64,000 nt of DNA from Cyclobacteriaceae bacterium (GTDB taxonomy: Bacteria; Bacteroidota; Bacteroidia; Cytophagales; Cyclobacteriaceae). Numbering within the stretch: position 1 is the first letter of the stretch; each line of letters starts with the position of its first letter. The position numbers and the translations under genes were made by a program. The DNA lies in contig JAHBTX010000001.1 in the NCBI GenBank assembly GCA_019638395.1, positions 868,001-932,000 of the forward strand. The letters are read 5' to 3'. The notes beneath the pieces are model-generated. The model had not been told where the DNA came from and ran no database searches. It worked only from the letters and a program-made list of their open reading frames with translations. Below, piece after piece: positions 44,829 through 54,061 of the stretch.

Positions 44829-45560
44829 TTAAATCAGATTAGTATTATCGTAAATTTCAAGCAAAGGAATTGTGATGTTCAACGAAGTGACGAAAAGATT
44901 TTGGTCAATTGATTGATACTCCTCCAGTTCCCAGTGATTTGCCGAATTTAATCTGAAATTCTCAACGCACAACGCTTCAGAATCGACCATGATGTATTCT
45001 TGTAACGTGGGTATATCCCGATATAATTTGAATTTTCGGCCACGGTCGTAATCTCTCGTGCTTTCCGATAAAATTTCAATTATCACCGTAGGGTCTTGCG
45101 ATACTTTATTAGCACTTTCAAATGGGGATTGCCCTTTACAATAAATGGAAATGTCTGGATAAGTGTAAAGGTTATTCTGCGGTATTTTCATCCGCTTATC
45201 GCTACCATAAGGTCTACACGTTTTGCCTTTTAATTGGGTGGCTAATATTCCGAATAGATTCGTAAAAATTTCATTGTGCTGGTCGCCAGCTCCAGCCATG
45301 GCAAAAACTTCGCCTTGAAAATATTCATGCTTTTGTTCGGATGCATCTTCAAAAACCAGATACTCCTGCTCCGTCATGAACCGCCTATGATAAGCGGCTT
45401 TGGGGTCTTCTAGGTTTCGGAACTCATCTTCGTTCATAGAAAAAATTTTGCCCTGACATAATTCATGATTTTCAGGAGAATTATTTTCAAATTCTAAACT
45501 CTCAGCTTCCGTAAAGTTGCTTTTGCCATTGATCACAACCGGCAGCTGTTCCTTCCGCAT
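44829..45560 (-). CDS. Uma2-family endonuclease with a degenerate N-terminal duplication
   Basis: A 243-residue protein whose C-terminal two thirds (residues about 62-243) is a complete Uma2 (restriction endonuclease-like) domain: [14 protein letters not shown] at the front, [25 protein letters not shown] and [16 protein letters not shown] with conserved D, E and K. The N-terminal 61 residues carry a second, degraded copy of the domain start: residues 16-44 and 62-90 share 13 of 27 aligned residues ([21 protein letters not shown] versus [21 protein letters not shown]). A normal Uma2 would start near residue 62. Uma2 genes are often in accessory loci; the role here is unknown. Confidence 0.85.
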   Translation of the reverse strand: MRKEQLPVVINGKSNFTEAESLEFENNSPENHELCQGKIFSMNEDEFRNLEDPKAAYHRRFMTEQEYLVFEDASEQKHEYFQGEVFAMAGAGDQHNEIFTNLFGILATQLKGKTCRPYGSDKRMKIPQNNLYTYPDISIYCKGQSPFESANKVSQDPTVIIEILSESTRDYDRGRKFKLYRDIPTLQEYIMVDSEALCVENFRLNSANHWELEEYQSIDQNLFVTSLNITIPLLEIYDNTNLI

Positions 45561-45570
45561 GATGCGATCA

Positions 45571-47190
45571 TCAAATCAAAATCCTTACGGGATCTTCTAA
45601 CAGGCCTTTCAATGTTTTTAAGAATGCTGCGCCAGTAGCGCCATCTACCACCCGGTGATCGCACGAAAGTGTAACTTTCATAATATTACCAGCAGCCAAT
45701 TGGCCATTTTTTACGATAGCTGTTTCTTTAATGCCCCCCACTGCCAGAATGCAGGCATCGGGCGTGTTGATAATGGCCGTAAATTCTTCTACCCCAAACA
45801 TGCCGAGGTTAGAGATGGTAAACGTACTTCCCTCCCAATCGGCTGGTTGAAGTTTTTTATCGTGTGCGCGTTGGGCAAGGTCTTTCACTTCGGTAGCGAT
45901 ATGCGAAAGTGATTTGTTATCGGCAAACCGGATTACAGGAACCAACAAACCATCTTTTACTGCCACAGCCACACCAATGTGTATGTGATGGTTCTTCCTG
46001 ATTTTATCGCCCAACCAACTGGCGTTAATATCCGGATGCTGACGCAGGGCTGCAGCCGTAGCCTTTAGCACCATATCATTAAAGGAAATTTTAACCGGAG
46101 AAATTTCATTGATGCTCTTACGGGCCTCTACGGCTTTGTCCATGTTAATTTCCATGGTAACATAGAAATGTGGTGCCGTAAACTTGCTTTCCGAAAGTCT
46201 GCGGGCAATGGTTTTACGCATTTGCGATACCGCCACTTCTTCAAAACTTTCCTTACCTACCACTTGAGGTAATACCACCGCGGCACTCTTGCCATCCGTT
46301 TTTGCAACTGGAGCAGCAGCAGGTTTGTAGGATTCCACATCGTACTTGGTAACACGCCCCCCCTCGCCTGTGCCTTGAATTTTGCCAATATCGAAGCCCA
46401 GCTCTTTAGCCATTTTTTTTGCCAAAGGCGAAGCTTTTAACCTTCCATTTGCAGTTGATCCGTTTGATTCTGTTGTTGAAGTAGTTTGTTCAACTGGTTT
46501 TGCTTCGGTTGCAAGTGTTGAAGTTTTGGTTGGTGCACTTCCTTTTGATTGATGCGCCTTGAGCAGTGTTTGCCAATCGGCATCTTTTTCGCCAATAATT
46601 GCCAACACACCGTTTACCGCTACTGCCTCCTTCTCTTTTGCACCAATGTATAAAAGTGTACCTGTGTTATACGATTCGTACTCCATAGTAGCCTTGTCGG
46701 TTTCCACTTCGGCTAACAACTCGCCCGACTTCACACTATCGCCCACTTTTTTATGCCAGGCTGCAATTACACCTTCATTCATGGTGTCGCTCATCTTGGG
46801 CATTAACACAATTTCGGCTTTAATATTGGAAGTATCGATAGCCTCCGCTACCGCAGTTGCTGTTTCTGTTTTTACAGATTCTGCTTTTCCGCCCGATGCA
46901 GCTGTTGCCGTTGAAGTAGCACCACCGGCAAGCAGAGCAGCGAAGTCTTCACCTTTATTTCCTACAATGGCCAGCACATCGTTTACTTTAACCGCCTCGC
47001 CTTCTTTAGCACCCAGGTAAAGTATAGTGCCCGAGTTGAATGATTCGTAGTCCATTGTGGCTTTATCGGTTTCGATTTCGGCCATCAATTCGCCAGACTT
47101 CACAGTATCTCCAACTTTTTTATGCCATTTGGCGATTACCCCCTCGGTCATCGTGTCGCTCATTTTGGGCATCCGTATTAGCTCTGCCAT
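45571..47190 (-). CDS. Pyruvate dehydrogenase complex dihydrolipoyl acetyltransferase (E2)
   Basis: A 539-residue E2 subunit. Two N-terminal lipoyl domains each carry the lipoylated lysine in ETDKATM (Lys43 and about Lys170), joined by alanine/threonine-rich linkers. An E3-binding domain follows (about 252-290, [12 protein letters not shown] and [13 protein letters not shown]), then the catalytic domain ending with [16 protein letters not shown], where His and Asp are catalytic. Together with E1 and E3 it makes acetyl-CoA; those genes are not next to it. A good promoter lies 30-60 bases upstream. Confidence 0.95.
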   Translation of the reverse strand: MAELIRMPKMSDTMTEGVIAKWHKKVGDTVKSGELMAEIETDKATMDYESFNSGTILYLGAKEGEAVKVNDVLAIVGNKGEDFAALLAGGATSTATAASGGKAESVKTETATAVAEAIDTSNIKAEIVLMPKMSDTMNEGVIAAWHKKVGDSVKSGELLAEVETDKATMEYESYNTGTLLYIGAKEKEAVAVNGVLAIIGEKDADWQTLLKAHQSKGSAPTKTSTLATEAKPVEQTTSTTESNGSTANGRLKASPLAKKMAKELGFDIGKIQGTGEGGRVTKYDVESYKPAAAPVAKTDGKSAAVVLPQVVGKESFEEVAVSQMRKTIARRLSESKFTAPHFYVTMEINMDKAVEARKSINEISPVKISFNDMVLKATAAALRQHPDINASWLGDKIRKNHHIHIGVAVAVKDGLLVPVIRFADNKSLSHIATEVKDLAQRAHDKKLQPADWEGSTFTISNLGMFGVEEFTAIINTPDACILAVGGIKETAIVKNGQLAAGNIMKVTLSCDHRVVDGATGAAFLKTLKGLLEDPVRILI

Positions 47191-47220
47191 GTGTAGGTTC
47201 GTTTTGTCTTAGTTGAGGGT

Positions 47221-47251
47221 CAAAAATACCCCAATTTGCTTGATTTTCAAG
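47221..47251 (-). promoter_or_regulatory. Promoter for the pyruvate dehydrogenase E2 gene
   Basis: On the minus strand CTTG (47248-47251, near TTTG) and TATTTTTG (47221-47228, exact TAnnTTTG) are 19 bases apart. The start would be near 47217, giving about 27 bases of leader. A small 6-base hairpin (GCTTGA/TCAAGC, 47238-47252) overlaps the -33 part. Confidence 0.62.
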
Positions 47252-47273
47252 CATTGAATCTGGATCGTTTTGC

Positions 47274-50200
47274 TTAAAAATTGAGTGTTCCCAACAGCAC
47301 TTCGAAGCGCGTTACCGCTGGATTAATTCCATAGGAATAGCGGAAGCCAATATCCAACTGGGGTAACAAACGCAGAATATTAATATCGAATTTTACTTCA
47401 GCTCCGGTACTGAGGTATGCAGTTGTATCGGGTTGCCTATTACTGAGCGTTGTACTTCCAAAACCATAATCCATAAAGGTATTCAACCTTACCCGTTGAA
47501 TATTCAAGAGCGGGCCAACATGTATATCCGGATACCAGACTGGTAATGTATAGTTAACAGACATTGAATAGAAATCTTCAAAGCGTCTTATTCCCAATCC
47601 GCGCGGCAGCGGAATCCGATTTCGAAATTGATAGTTATCGAGGCCTTGTTCGCCAGGGCCAGCTTCAACTGTTTTTCGTTTTTGATAAGCCCAGTAACCC
47701 CACAATGAATGATGTTTAAATAAACCCGGAAAGAATAATTGGCTATAGAATGAAAACTGACTACCTGAAAAATCGCCACCATAGGGTGTTCCATAAACGC
47801 TTAGAAATATTGTTTGGCCCCATTTCGGGTTAATATCGCGCCTGCTTTGCTTTTGCAGGCGGTATGCAGTTACGTTAAAATGGTTGTAGATTAAATTACC
47901 GTTGCCTACGTAATTAAAGAAGTTGTAATAGCCTATACGCCTTCTGGCTACATCGTTTCCATTTTGATTAACAGTATCATACACAATAAGCCCCGGAATC
48001 TGGCGGTCGCTATTCTGACCATTAAAAAAGTCTGTAACCTGAGTGTAACCCATGTAATTACTAATGCTAACCAGACTTAGAAACCGACCGCTTGTGGCAA
48101 GCAACGGCACACGGAGCCCGGCTTCTACACTTTTTTCTGCCCACGTAAATTTTAAATTGCGAACAGATGATGTTTTTGTAGTATCGTTCTGTTTATTGAT
48201 TCGCCATTCTTCAACATTTACTTCTCCCTCGTTAACGGATCTGGTAGCACTTGCAACATTTACATCTAAAATCGGATATGCTCCCTGATAACTTAGCCCG
48301 GCTCGCCAACTTCCGGTGCGTTCATTTATATCGAATAAATACCCGGCATTAAGGGATAAAGTACTCAACACATCCCGCGAAGTAATGCCAACATCCACCT
48401 GCGTTAAGGAATTATCGACATACGCACCCCAACTGTAAGGATTAATTAAGTGTGCGGCCCGTGAGTACTTCTTTAATTCATATTGATTGTGCGGCACATT
48501 AGCCAGCAGGTTAGTTTGTTCTGTGTCATAATAAACTGCTCCAGCTTGCCAGCTATTTTGTTGTTTCCAATTAGCGGGGCTTAGTGTAGTTCGAACTACA
48601 TCAAATCCATCGCGGCCTTGTTCGTTGTAGTAGAGATATTGTCCATCTGCACTTATGGCGGGATTGTATGCCCCATAGCGACTATCAGTTACCTGATAAT
48701 GGCTATTTGTATCGCCATCCCATACAAAAATATTATCGATACCATTTACGGGCGCATTATAAAAAACATAATTGCCCGAGGGCACAGGATGTCCGAGATT
48801 TTCGTTGGTGGGTTGTGTAAGATTGCTTCGCACACCCGTTTTAGTATTGTATTCAATAAGTGCTTTGCCATTTTTATTTGTGGCTAATGCCACCACCACT
48901 GCTCCCTTTTTATCCCAGCGGGGCATGGCAATAAAATCATTCTCTACGTTTTCAAAAGTTTTAATTACTGAACCGGTTTCATAATCAAGAACAACCAGGT
49001 TGGTTTGATAATCGACACCGGTTTGTATGGTAGCCACTTGTTTTCCATCGGGCGAAAGCGCTGCGGATGCATAGCGGCTTTGGCGGGTAATTTGTTTGCG
49101 CATTTTTGTTTTTAAATCATAGGCTACAATTACCGAGTAAGTTTTTATGCGCCACCGCGGATCGAACCGATATTCATTCCAAACAATTCTTCCATTTGCT
49201 GCCGATAACATTCCGGTTTGGTTATAGGGCCCGAGGGTAAGCAGTTTTTTTTCACCTGCCGGAGTTAGTAAAGTTAGTTCCTCCACATCACCAATGCCTG
49301 ATTTGATTGCTACAATCGAATCGACTCCTACTACTTGCGGAAACTTATAATCGGTATAGGCAGTAGATTTTCTTTGGTGAACGGATTGGAAAGAAGTGAG
49401 TTGTTGAGTTTGTTGTTGCGCCTGCCATTCTTTTTGCAGATCGCGAGCCATTGTTGCATATAAGTCTTTTACATAAAACCCAGACTCTTTCTTAATAGCA
49501 CTTGAAAATGCAAATGGAACAAATGGTACACTCCAGGCTTTACGTGTAATGTTATCCCAGCTCTCTTCGCTACCGGTTCGCTTGCTCAGATAGTTAACCA
49601 TGTGATAGCCGAGCACATAGTGATCGGGAATATTGTGCTTATAGGAGCGCAGGTATTGTTTATTATAATTAAAGGTGCGGCCTTCCTGCAAATTGGTTCG
49701 AAATAACAAATCAAAATTAGGAATCCGGCCGCGGCCGGAGTTGGTAAACGCTGTTTCTGTAACAACTGCATCGCCCTCCCAAAACCATTGGGGCACTGCC
49801 AGGTAACTCATGGCAGCAAGCGTGTTGGCTCCAAACAAATAATATAAAGCCTTATTAAAACCACGGTTGGCCTGATTGAATTGAACAATGTGCCGGTACT
49901 CGTGCGTTGCCAAAAGATCGAGCCAATCAAGGTTACCTTGAAAATTATAATTCTGCGAAGGCATACCATAAAACTCTGACCTGCGTGGTGTAATGGAAAC
50001 AAACCCATTGCTGATAGCCGATTGATTTTGAAGTACGATGGAAACTTTACGTGGAGCTCCGCCCAGTGTTTTTGATTCTGGTATGCGAATGTGTTCCAAC
50101 GTATTGGCCATCCGCTGCGCCTGCACTTCAAAGCCTTCCGGAAAAATTACGTTGAAATTGGGAGACTTAATTTGTTTCCATTTCAGGTTGGGATTATTCT

Positions 50201-50279
50201 CCAACACCGTGGCGGATTGACTGAATGCTGAAAAATAAATCAACACAGCAGCGGAAACCAGAAGCAACTTTACGCGCAT
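47274..50279 (-). CDS. Peptidase MA-like / TolB-like propeller / outer-membrane beta-barrel protein
   Basis: A 1001-residue exported protein with signal peptide ending FSAFSQ. Residues about 30-260 resemble a peptidase MA/gluzincin domain with the zinc motif HEYRH (126-130) and a third acidic ligand region QWFWEGDAVVTE (Glu168). The middle (about 300-610) carries repeated WD40/TolB-like beta-propeller units (ALSPDGKQVATIQTG, PAISADGQYLYYNEQG). The C-terminal 350 residues alternate aromatic and polar residues like an outer-membrane beta-barrel and end in VLLGTLNF. I do not recognise a named family; the combination suggests a surface protease or processing factor anchored in the outer membrane. 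Confidence 0.72.
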   Translation of the reverse strand: MRVKLLLVSAAVLIYFSAFSQSATVLENNPNLKWKQIKSPNFNVIFPEGFEVQAQRMANTLEHIRIPESKTLGGAPRKVSIVLQNQSAISNGFVSITPRRSEFYGMPSQNYNFQGNLDWLDLLATHEYRHIVQFNQANRGFNKALYYLFGANTLAAMSYLAVPQWFWEGDAVVTETAFTNSGRGRIPNFDLLFRTNLQEGRTFNYNKQYLRSYKHNIPDHYVLGYHMVNYLSKRTGSEESWDNITRKAWSVPFVPFAFSSAIKKESGFYVKDLYATMARDLQKEWQAQQQTQQLTSFQSVHQRKSTAYTDYKFPQVVGVDSIVAIKSGIGDVEELTLLTPAGEKKLLTLGPYNQTGMLSAANGRIVWNEYRFDPRWRIKTYSVIVAYDLKTKMRKQITRQSRYASAALSPDGKQVATIQTGVDYQTNLVVLDYETGSVIKTFENVENDFIAMPRWDKKGAVVVALATNKNGKALIEYNTKTGVRSNLTQPTNENLGHPVPSGNYVFYNAPVNGIDNIFVWDGDTNSHYQVTDSRYGAYNPAISADGQYLYYNEQGRDGFDVVRTTLSPANWKQQNSWQAGAVYYDTEQTNLLANVPHNQYELKKYSRAAHLINPYSWGAYVDNSLTQVDVGITSRDVLSTLSLNAGYLFDINERTGSWRAGLSYQGAYPILDVNVASATRSVNEGEVNVEEWRINKQNDTTKTSSVRNLKFTWAEKSVEAGLRVPLLATSGRFLSLVSISNYMGYTQVTDFFNGQNSDRQIPGLIVYDTVNQNGNDVARRRIGYYNFFNYVGNGNLIYNHFNVTAYRLQKQSRRDINPKWGQTIFLSVYGTPYGGDFSGSQFSFYSQLFFPGLFKHHSLWGYWAYQKRKTVEAGPGEQGLDNYQFRNRIPLPRGLGIRRFEDFYSMSVNYTLPVWYPDIHVGPLLNIQRVRLNTFMDYGFGSTTLSNRQPDTTAYLSTGAEVKFDINILRLLPQLDIGFRYSYGINPAVTRFEVLLGTLNF

Positions 50280-50338
50280 AATTCCGTCTAAAATGGAAAG
50301 CTACATTAGCAAAAGGAATTTTACTAAGTTATTTAAGA

Positions 50339-50461
50339 GTTGTCTTAAAAGTCGTTCAGCCATCGCGGATTTTATTATGTGATCCCGTCTCAGCGGTGCT
50401 AAAGGTGATTCCGGCAAACGGCCGGAATGACGCACGCTGTTAATTCGACTTTTGAGACAAC
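50339..50461. repeat. MITE-like element with terminal inverted repeats
   Basis: A 123-base element in a gap between two leftward genes. The ends match as a 16-base terminal inverted repeat: GTTGTCTTAAAAGTCG (50339-50354) against CGACTTTTGAGACAAC (50446-50461), one mismatch. Inside is a perfect 8-base hairpin ATTCCGGC / GCCGGAAT (50408-50428). No transposase or coding capacity is present. The ATTCCGG core recurs in the 571-789 element. Confidence 0.65.
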
Positions 50462-50497
50462 CTGATTTTATACAAACCTTAAAGACCTGGAAAGGCT

Positions 50498-51421
50498 TTA
50501 CTCGGTTACATCATCCAGGCTGTTAAACTTGCGGCCCAGGCCTGATACTGCACCTACATTAAAAAAGCCCACTACTTTAGACCCATTAGTATTGGTATTA
50601 CGAATGTTACTCGACACATTAGCCAGCGGGGTTGAAAACAATTCTCCAAATCCACCGGGCCGGTTGGTTTGAATACTTACTTCATTTAAAAAATTAAATG
50701 CAGCTTCGGTTACCGCGTGTATCTGCACCGATACCGAATCGCCAACCTGATAAGGCGAAAGGAGCCGATCATTTTCATCTGTATCAAACGGATTAATGGC
50801 TCTTCGAATGGGCGGTATAAATTCCACACCGCTAAAATTTCCACCTTTAGAAAATCCGGCATCGTAGGCAGTTATAATTTCGCTGGGCTTGTTTTGGGGG
50901 ATTCCATTTTTATAGAATTTAATCCAGTATGCATCACCTGATTCAGGCGGGTCTTTCGCCCAGAATTCGGCCTGGTATAAATCATCTATAAACTGATTGC
51001 CCTCTTGCTTAAAAAAGGTAATGCTGTCCACAACCGGTACACGCCCCATGCGCGATTCTGCCACGAAGGTTTCATTATTTACCTGAACAATAAGCAAATA
51101 GTTCAAGCCAACTTCTCCAAATACATCGGTGCCTGAAGGTACCCAAACATACTCGCCTGGATTACTCTCTGTAAACGTAAAAACCACACCGTTCTCATCG
51201 GTAATGGTTACGGTAGCTCCGGCTACAGCCGGAGGTACAATATTTTCGAAGTAAGGTTGTGTGCGTGTTAACTTAATGGTTTGTGTTTGAGGTAAATTAT
51301 TGATCCAGGCATCCACCACCAACACCGGCTCTGCGCGCTCCAACTTCGGATTAATTACATCTTCGCACGAAGAAAAAATTACAACAACAGCCAGCAAACA
51401 AATTATTACAATACGACTCAT
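50498..51421 (-). CDS. DUF4249 domain-containing lipoprotein
   Basis: A 307-residue lipoprotein with lipobox FSSC (Cys19). The body is beta-rich (ERAEPVLVVDAWINNLPQTQ, TVTITDENGVVFTFTESNPG), which fits DUF4249, a Bacteroidota family usually encoded next to a TonB-dependent receptor. The gene lies 3 bases downstream of such a receptor, and probably acts as its surface partner, in a role comparable to SusD but with a different fold. The cargo is unknown. Confidence 0.88.
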   Translation of the reverse strand: MSRIVIICLLAVVVIFSSCEDVINPKLERAEPVLVVDAWINNLPQTQTIKLTRTQPYFENIVPPAVAGATVTITDENGVVFTFTESNPGEYVWVPSGTDVFGEVGLNYLLIVQVNNETFVAESRMGRVPVVDSITFFKQEGNQFIDDLYQAEFWAKDPPESGDAYWIKFYKNGIPQNKPSEIITAYDAGFSKGGNFSGVEFIPPIRRAINPFDTDENDRLLSPYQVGDSVSVQIHAVTEAAFNFLNEVSIQTNRPGGFGELFSTPLANVSSNIRNTNTNGSKVVGFFNVGAVSGLGRKFNSLDDVTE

Positions 51422-51424
51422 GAT

Positions 51425-53794
51425 TTAAAATTTGAAGTTGTAAGAAACAGATGGAATGAACGTTCCAATAATAGCTAACTGGCGTGCTTCGCTGTTGATG
51501 GGGCTGCCTGCCGCTACACGCTCATCGCCTTGCGTAAAGTAGATTGAAAAAGGATTTCTGCGTCCATATAAATTATATACACCAAATACCCAGTAATCAG
51601 AATTTTTACGCGGACTTCCGTTTTTCTTAACTGTTTTTCCTTCTAACCTGAACGAAACATCTAAACGGTGATAAGCTGGCAATCTTACATTGTTGCGGCT
51701 ATCGTACGCATTGTAGGGTATAAGAATACCTTGCATTACAAAACGCGAAGTAGGAAAAGTTGCGGGTGTTCCGCTTACAAAAGTAAAATTGGCTGCTGCC
51801 GACCAGCGTTTATTAATATCATAAAAGCCACTGAGTTTCAGGTTGTGTGTTTGATCGTAACGCGCTGCATACCACGCACCCTTATTAATACCATTTACCT
51901 TCAGTTCCGTGCGCGCCAGGGTATAAGCAGCCCAGCCTGTAAACCGGCCTACTCTTTTTTGCAGGTAAAACTCAAGTCCATAAGCTCTGCCGATGCCGCT
52001 TAATAAGTCGCCTTCCAGAAATTGGTTAATCAACAAATCGGCACCATCAATGTAGTCAATCTGATTTTGGGTTGACCGATAATAAGCCTCTACCGAAAAC
52101 TCAAACATATTGTCTTTACCAAAGTCGTGAAAGTAACCTACTGCATATTGATCACCTATTTCGGGTTTAATATTATTGGTACTGGGGGTCCACACATCTA
52201 AAGGATTAGAAGCAGTTGTGTTGGAGATAAGATGCACATACTGCGCCATGCGCGTGTAGCTTGCTTTAAGCGAACTTTGTTCACTCAATTGCCCTTTAAT
52301 GGAAAACCGAGGCTCCAGATTTTGATACGTAATCATTTTTTCGCCCTGCGAAAAGGTGCGCTCCGAAATAGGTGTTCGTCTTATACCGGGAACGGTATCG
52401 TTGTAAATAAATTGCGAACCAGCCCCTAAGCCAGCAAAATGTGAAAAACGCAAACCGTATTCAATTGCAATTGCTTGCGATACTTTCTGGCTGTTGCCGA
52501 GGTAGAAGGCTGTTTCGAGGTTGTACTTTTCCGGAAGGCTTACATCGATGCGGGTGCCGTTGGAAGTGCCGTATGCGTTGGCCGGTTCGAATGAGTAATA
52601 GTTCACTTCGGCACCAAATGAAATTTCATTATTAGTATTTACAAAGTAACTGAATGTAGGCTTGAATGTAATGTTGCGTACCGATGAATTCCATCGGAAA
52701 TTATCGCGCTCGTTTTCACCAAATTGGAGGGAATAGTCGTAGCGACTAAACACACCCGAAAAGTTTGCAAACAGCCGGTCGTTAAAAATTTTGTTCCAGC
52801 GTATGGTGCCGGTATTGTTTCCCCACGAAAAACCCTGGTTTTTATCAAAGAAAAATTTATCGCGCCCGGTATATCCGGAAATGAAAATTCTGTTTCGTTC
52901 GTTAATGTTATAGTTTGCTTTTCCGGTGAGATCGTAAAAATTTAAAGCGGCACCATCTTGCAACAAATCCACAAAAGGACGCGCCAAAATATCAGCATAC
53001 GATCTGCGACCCGCCACAATAAACGATCCTTTGCTGTCGAACAACGGACCTTCTACCGCTGCACGACTAAAAATAGTACCGATACCACCATTCACTTCAT
53101 GCTTTTTATTGTTACCCTCTTTCATCCTCACATCTAATAAAGAAGCAATACGCCCACCAAACTGAGCGGGTATTGCACCCTTGTAAAGTTTAGTATCTTT
53201 TACGGCATCGGGGTTAAATACAGAAAAGAAACCCAACAAATGCGATGAGTTATAAACAGTAGCCTCATCTAACAAGATCAGGTTTTGACCAACACTTCCT
53301 CCGCGTACATTGAAACCCGAAGCACCTTCGCCCACCGTAGAAACACCTGGTAATTGCTGAAGGCTTTTGATAAGGTCTGGTTCGCCTAAAAAAGCCGGGA
53401 TGCGGGTAATTGTTTTGATGTCGAGCCGGTTTACACTCATCTCCAACGATTTTGATCCCGACTCTTCTTTTTCGGAGCTCACAACCACTTCTTCCAATTG
53501 AGTACCTTCCGGCATCAGTTCAAGGTCAAACCGTATGTTACCTGTGAGGGCAATGGTTTTTAATTGAGTTGCGTACCCAATGTAGCTGAACGAAACTTCG
53601 TAAGTGCCAGGATCAAGCGTAAGGGAATAAAAGCCGTAAACGTTTGAAGTAGCCCCCGTACTCAATGATTTAATATAGATGGTTGCACCAATCAAGGCTT
53701 CGCCATTGGAAGCATCTTTCAGATAGCCGCTTAATGTGGCCCGGCTTTGTGCAAATAAAAGTGATGGTAACAACAGGAGTAGTAAAATGCGCAT
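51425..53794 (-). CDS. TonB-dependent receptor (DUF4249 partner)
   Basis: A 789-residue TonB-dependent receptor. Signal peptide residues 1-15 end LFAQS; a carboxypeptidase-regulatory-like domain spans about 18-100 (ATLSGYLKDASNGEALIGAT), the plug about 115-225 (PGVSTVGEGASGFNVRGGS), then a barrel ending in IPSVSYNFKF. Together with the DUF4249 gene it forms an uptake pair of unknown substrate. Confidence 0.93.
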   Translation of the reverse strand: MRILLLLLLPSLLFAQSRATLSGYLKDASNGEALIGATIYIKSLSTGATSNVYGFYSLTLDPGTYEVSFSYIGYATQLKTIALTGNIRFDLELMPEGTQLEEVVVSSEKEESGSKSLEMSVNRLDIKTITRIPAFLGEPDLIKSLQQLPGVSTVGEGASGFNVRGGSVGQNLILLDEATVYNSSHLLGFFSVFNPDAVKDTKLYKGAIPAQFGGRIASLLDVRMKEGNNKKHEVNGGIGTIFSRAAVEGPLFDSKGSFIVAGRRSYADILARPFVDLLQDGAALNFYDLTGKANYNINERNRIFISGYTGRDKFFFDKNQGFSWGNNTGTIRWNKIFNDRLFANFSGVFSRYDYSLQFGENERDNFRWNSSVRNITFKPTFSYFVNTNNEISFGAEVNYYSFEPANAYGTSNGTRIDVSLPEKYNLETAFYLGNSQKVSQAIAIEYGLRFSHFAGLGAGSQFIYNDTVPGIRRTPISERTFSQGEKMITYQNLEPRFSIKGQLSEQSSLKASYTRMAQYVHLISNTTASNPLDVWTPSTNNIKPEIGDQYAVGYFHDFGKDNMFEFSVEAYYRSTQNQIDYIDGADLLINQFLEGDLLSGIGRAYGLEFYLQKRVGRFTGWAAYTLARTELKVNGINKGAWYAARYDQTHNLKLSGFYDINKRWSAAANFTFVSGTPATFPTSRFVMQGILIPYNAYDSRNNVRLPAYHRLDVSFRLEGKTVKKNGSPRKNSDYWVFGVYNLYGRRNPFSIYFTQGDERVAAGSPINSEARQLAIIGTFIPSVSYNFKF

Positions 53795-53938
53795 AGAATT
53801 ATTAATACTTGCTTATAAACAGGATTAACACAATAAGTGTTGCAAAAAAATCTGATTAAATATGGTGCAAGGATGCCTGTTTCATAATCCGGCAAACGCA
53901 TAACACTGCCTTCAACTTTTAGTAACTTGCCAGCCATT

Positions 53939-54061
53939 ATGAAAAAGTTATTAGAACTTTATCAGCGTTACAAAGCCTACGTGCGTGTGGACTTGGTTAT
54001 GTACGCTGTAATGCTGCTGTTGATTGTGCTTTATTTTATTTATTCCGTTGCTACCGGTTGA
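53939..54061 (+). CDS. Small single-helix membrane peptide (40 residues)
   Basis: A 41-codon frame from an ATG with a short charged start (MKKLLELYQRYKAYVRVD) followed by one strong hydrophobic helix (about residues 19-37, LVMYAVMLLLIVLYFIYS). The gene is below normal length cutoffs. It converges on the bestrophin gene and overlaps its 3' end by 22 bases. The charge-then-helix layout is typical of small membrane proteins, but I recognise no family, and it could be a chance frame. Confidence 0.42.
   Translation: MKKLLELYQRYKAYVRVDLVMYAVMLLLIVLYFIYSVATG

Noticed and set aside
46559-47020. Plus-strand 153-codon frame inside the pyruvate dehydrogenase E2 gene
   Set aside because: It is antisense to the lipoyl domain region, which is unambiguous on the minus strand.
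47238-47252. GCTTGA/TCAAGC hairpin after the large peptidase-barrel gene
   Set aside because: Its stem is only 6 bases and it lacks a U-tract on the minus strand; it also overlaps the E2 promoter.
53731-53937. Minus-strand frame just upstream of the TonB receptor start
   Set aside because: It overlaps the receptor's signal peptide, has odd composition, and the receptor start is clear.
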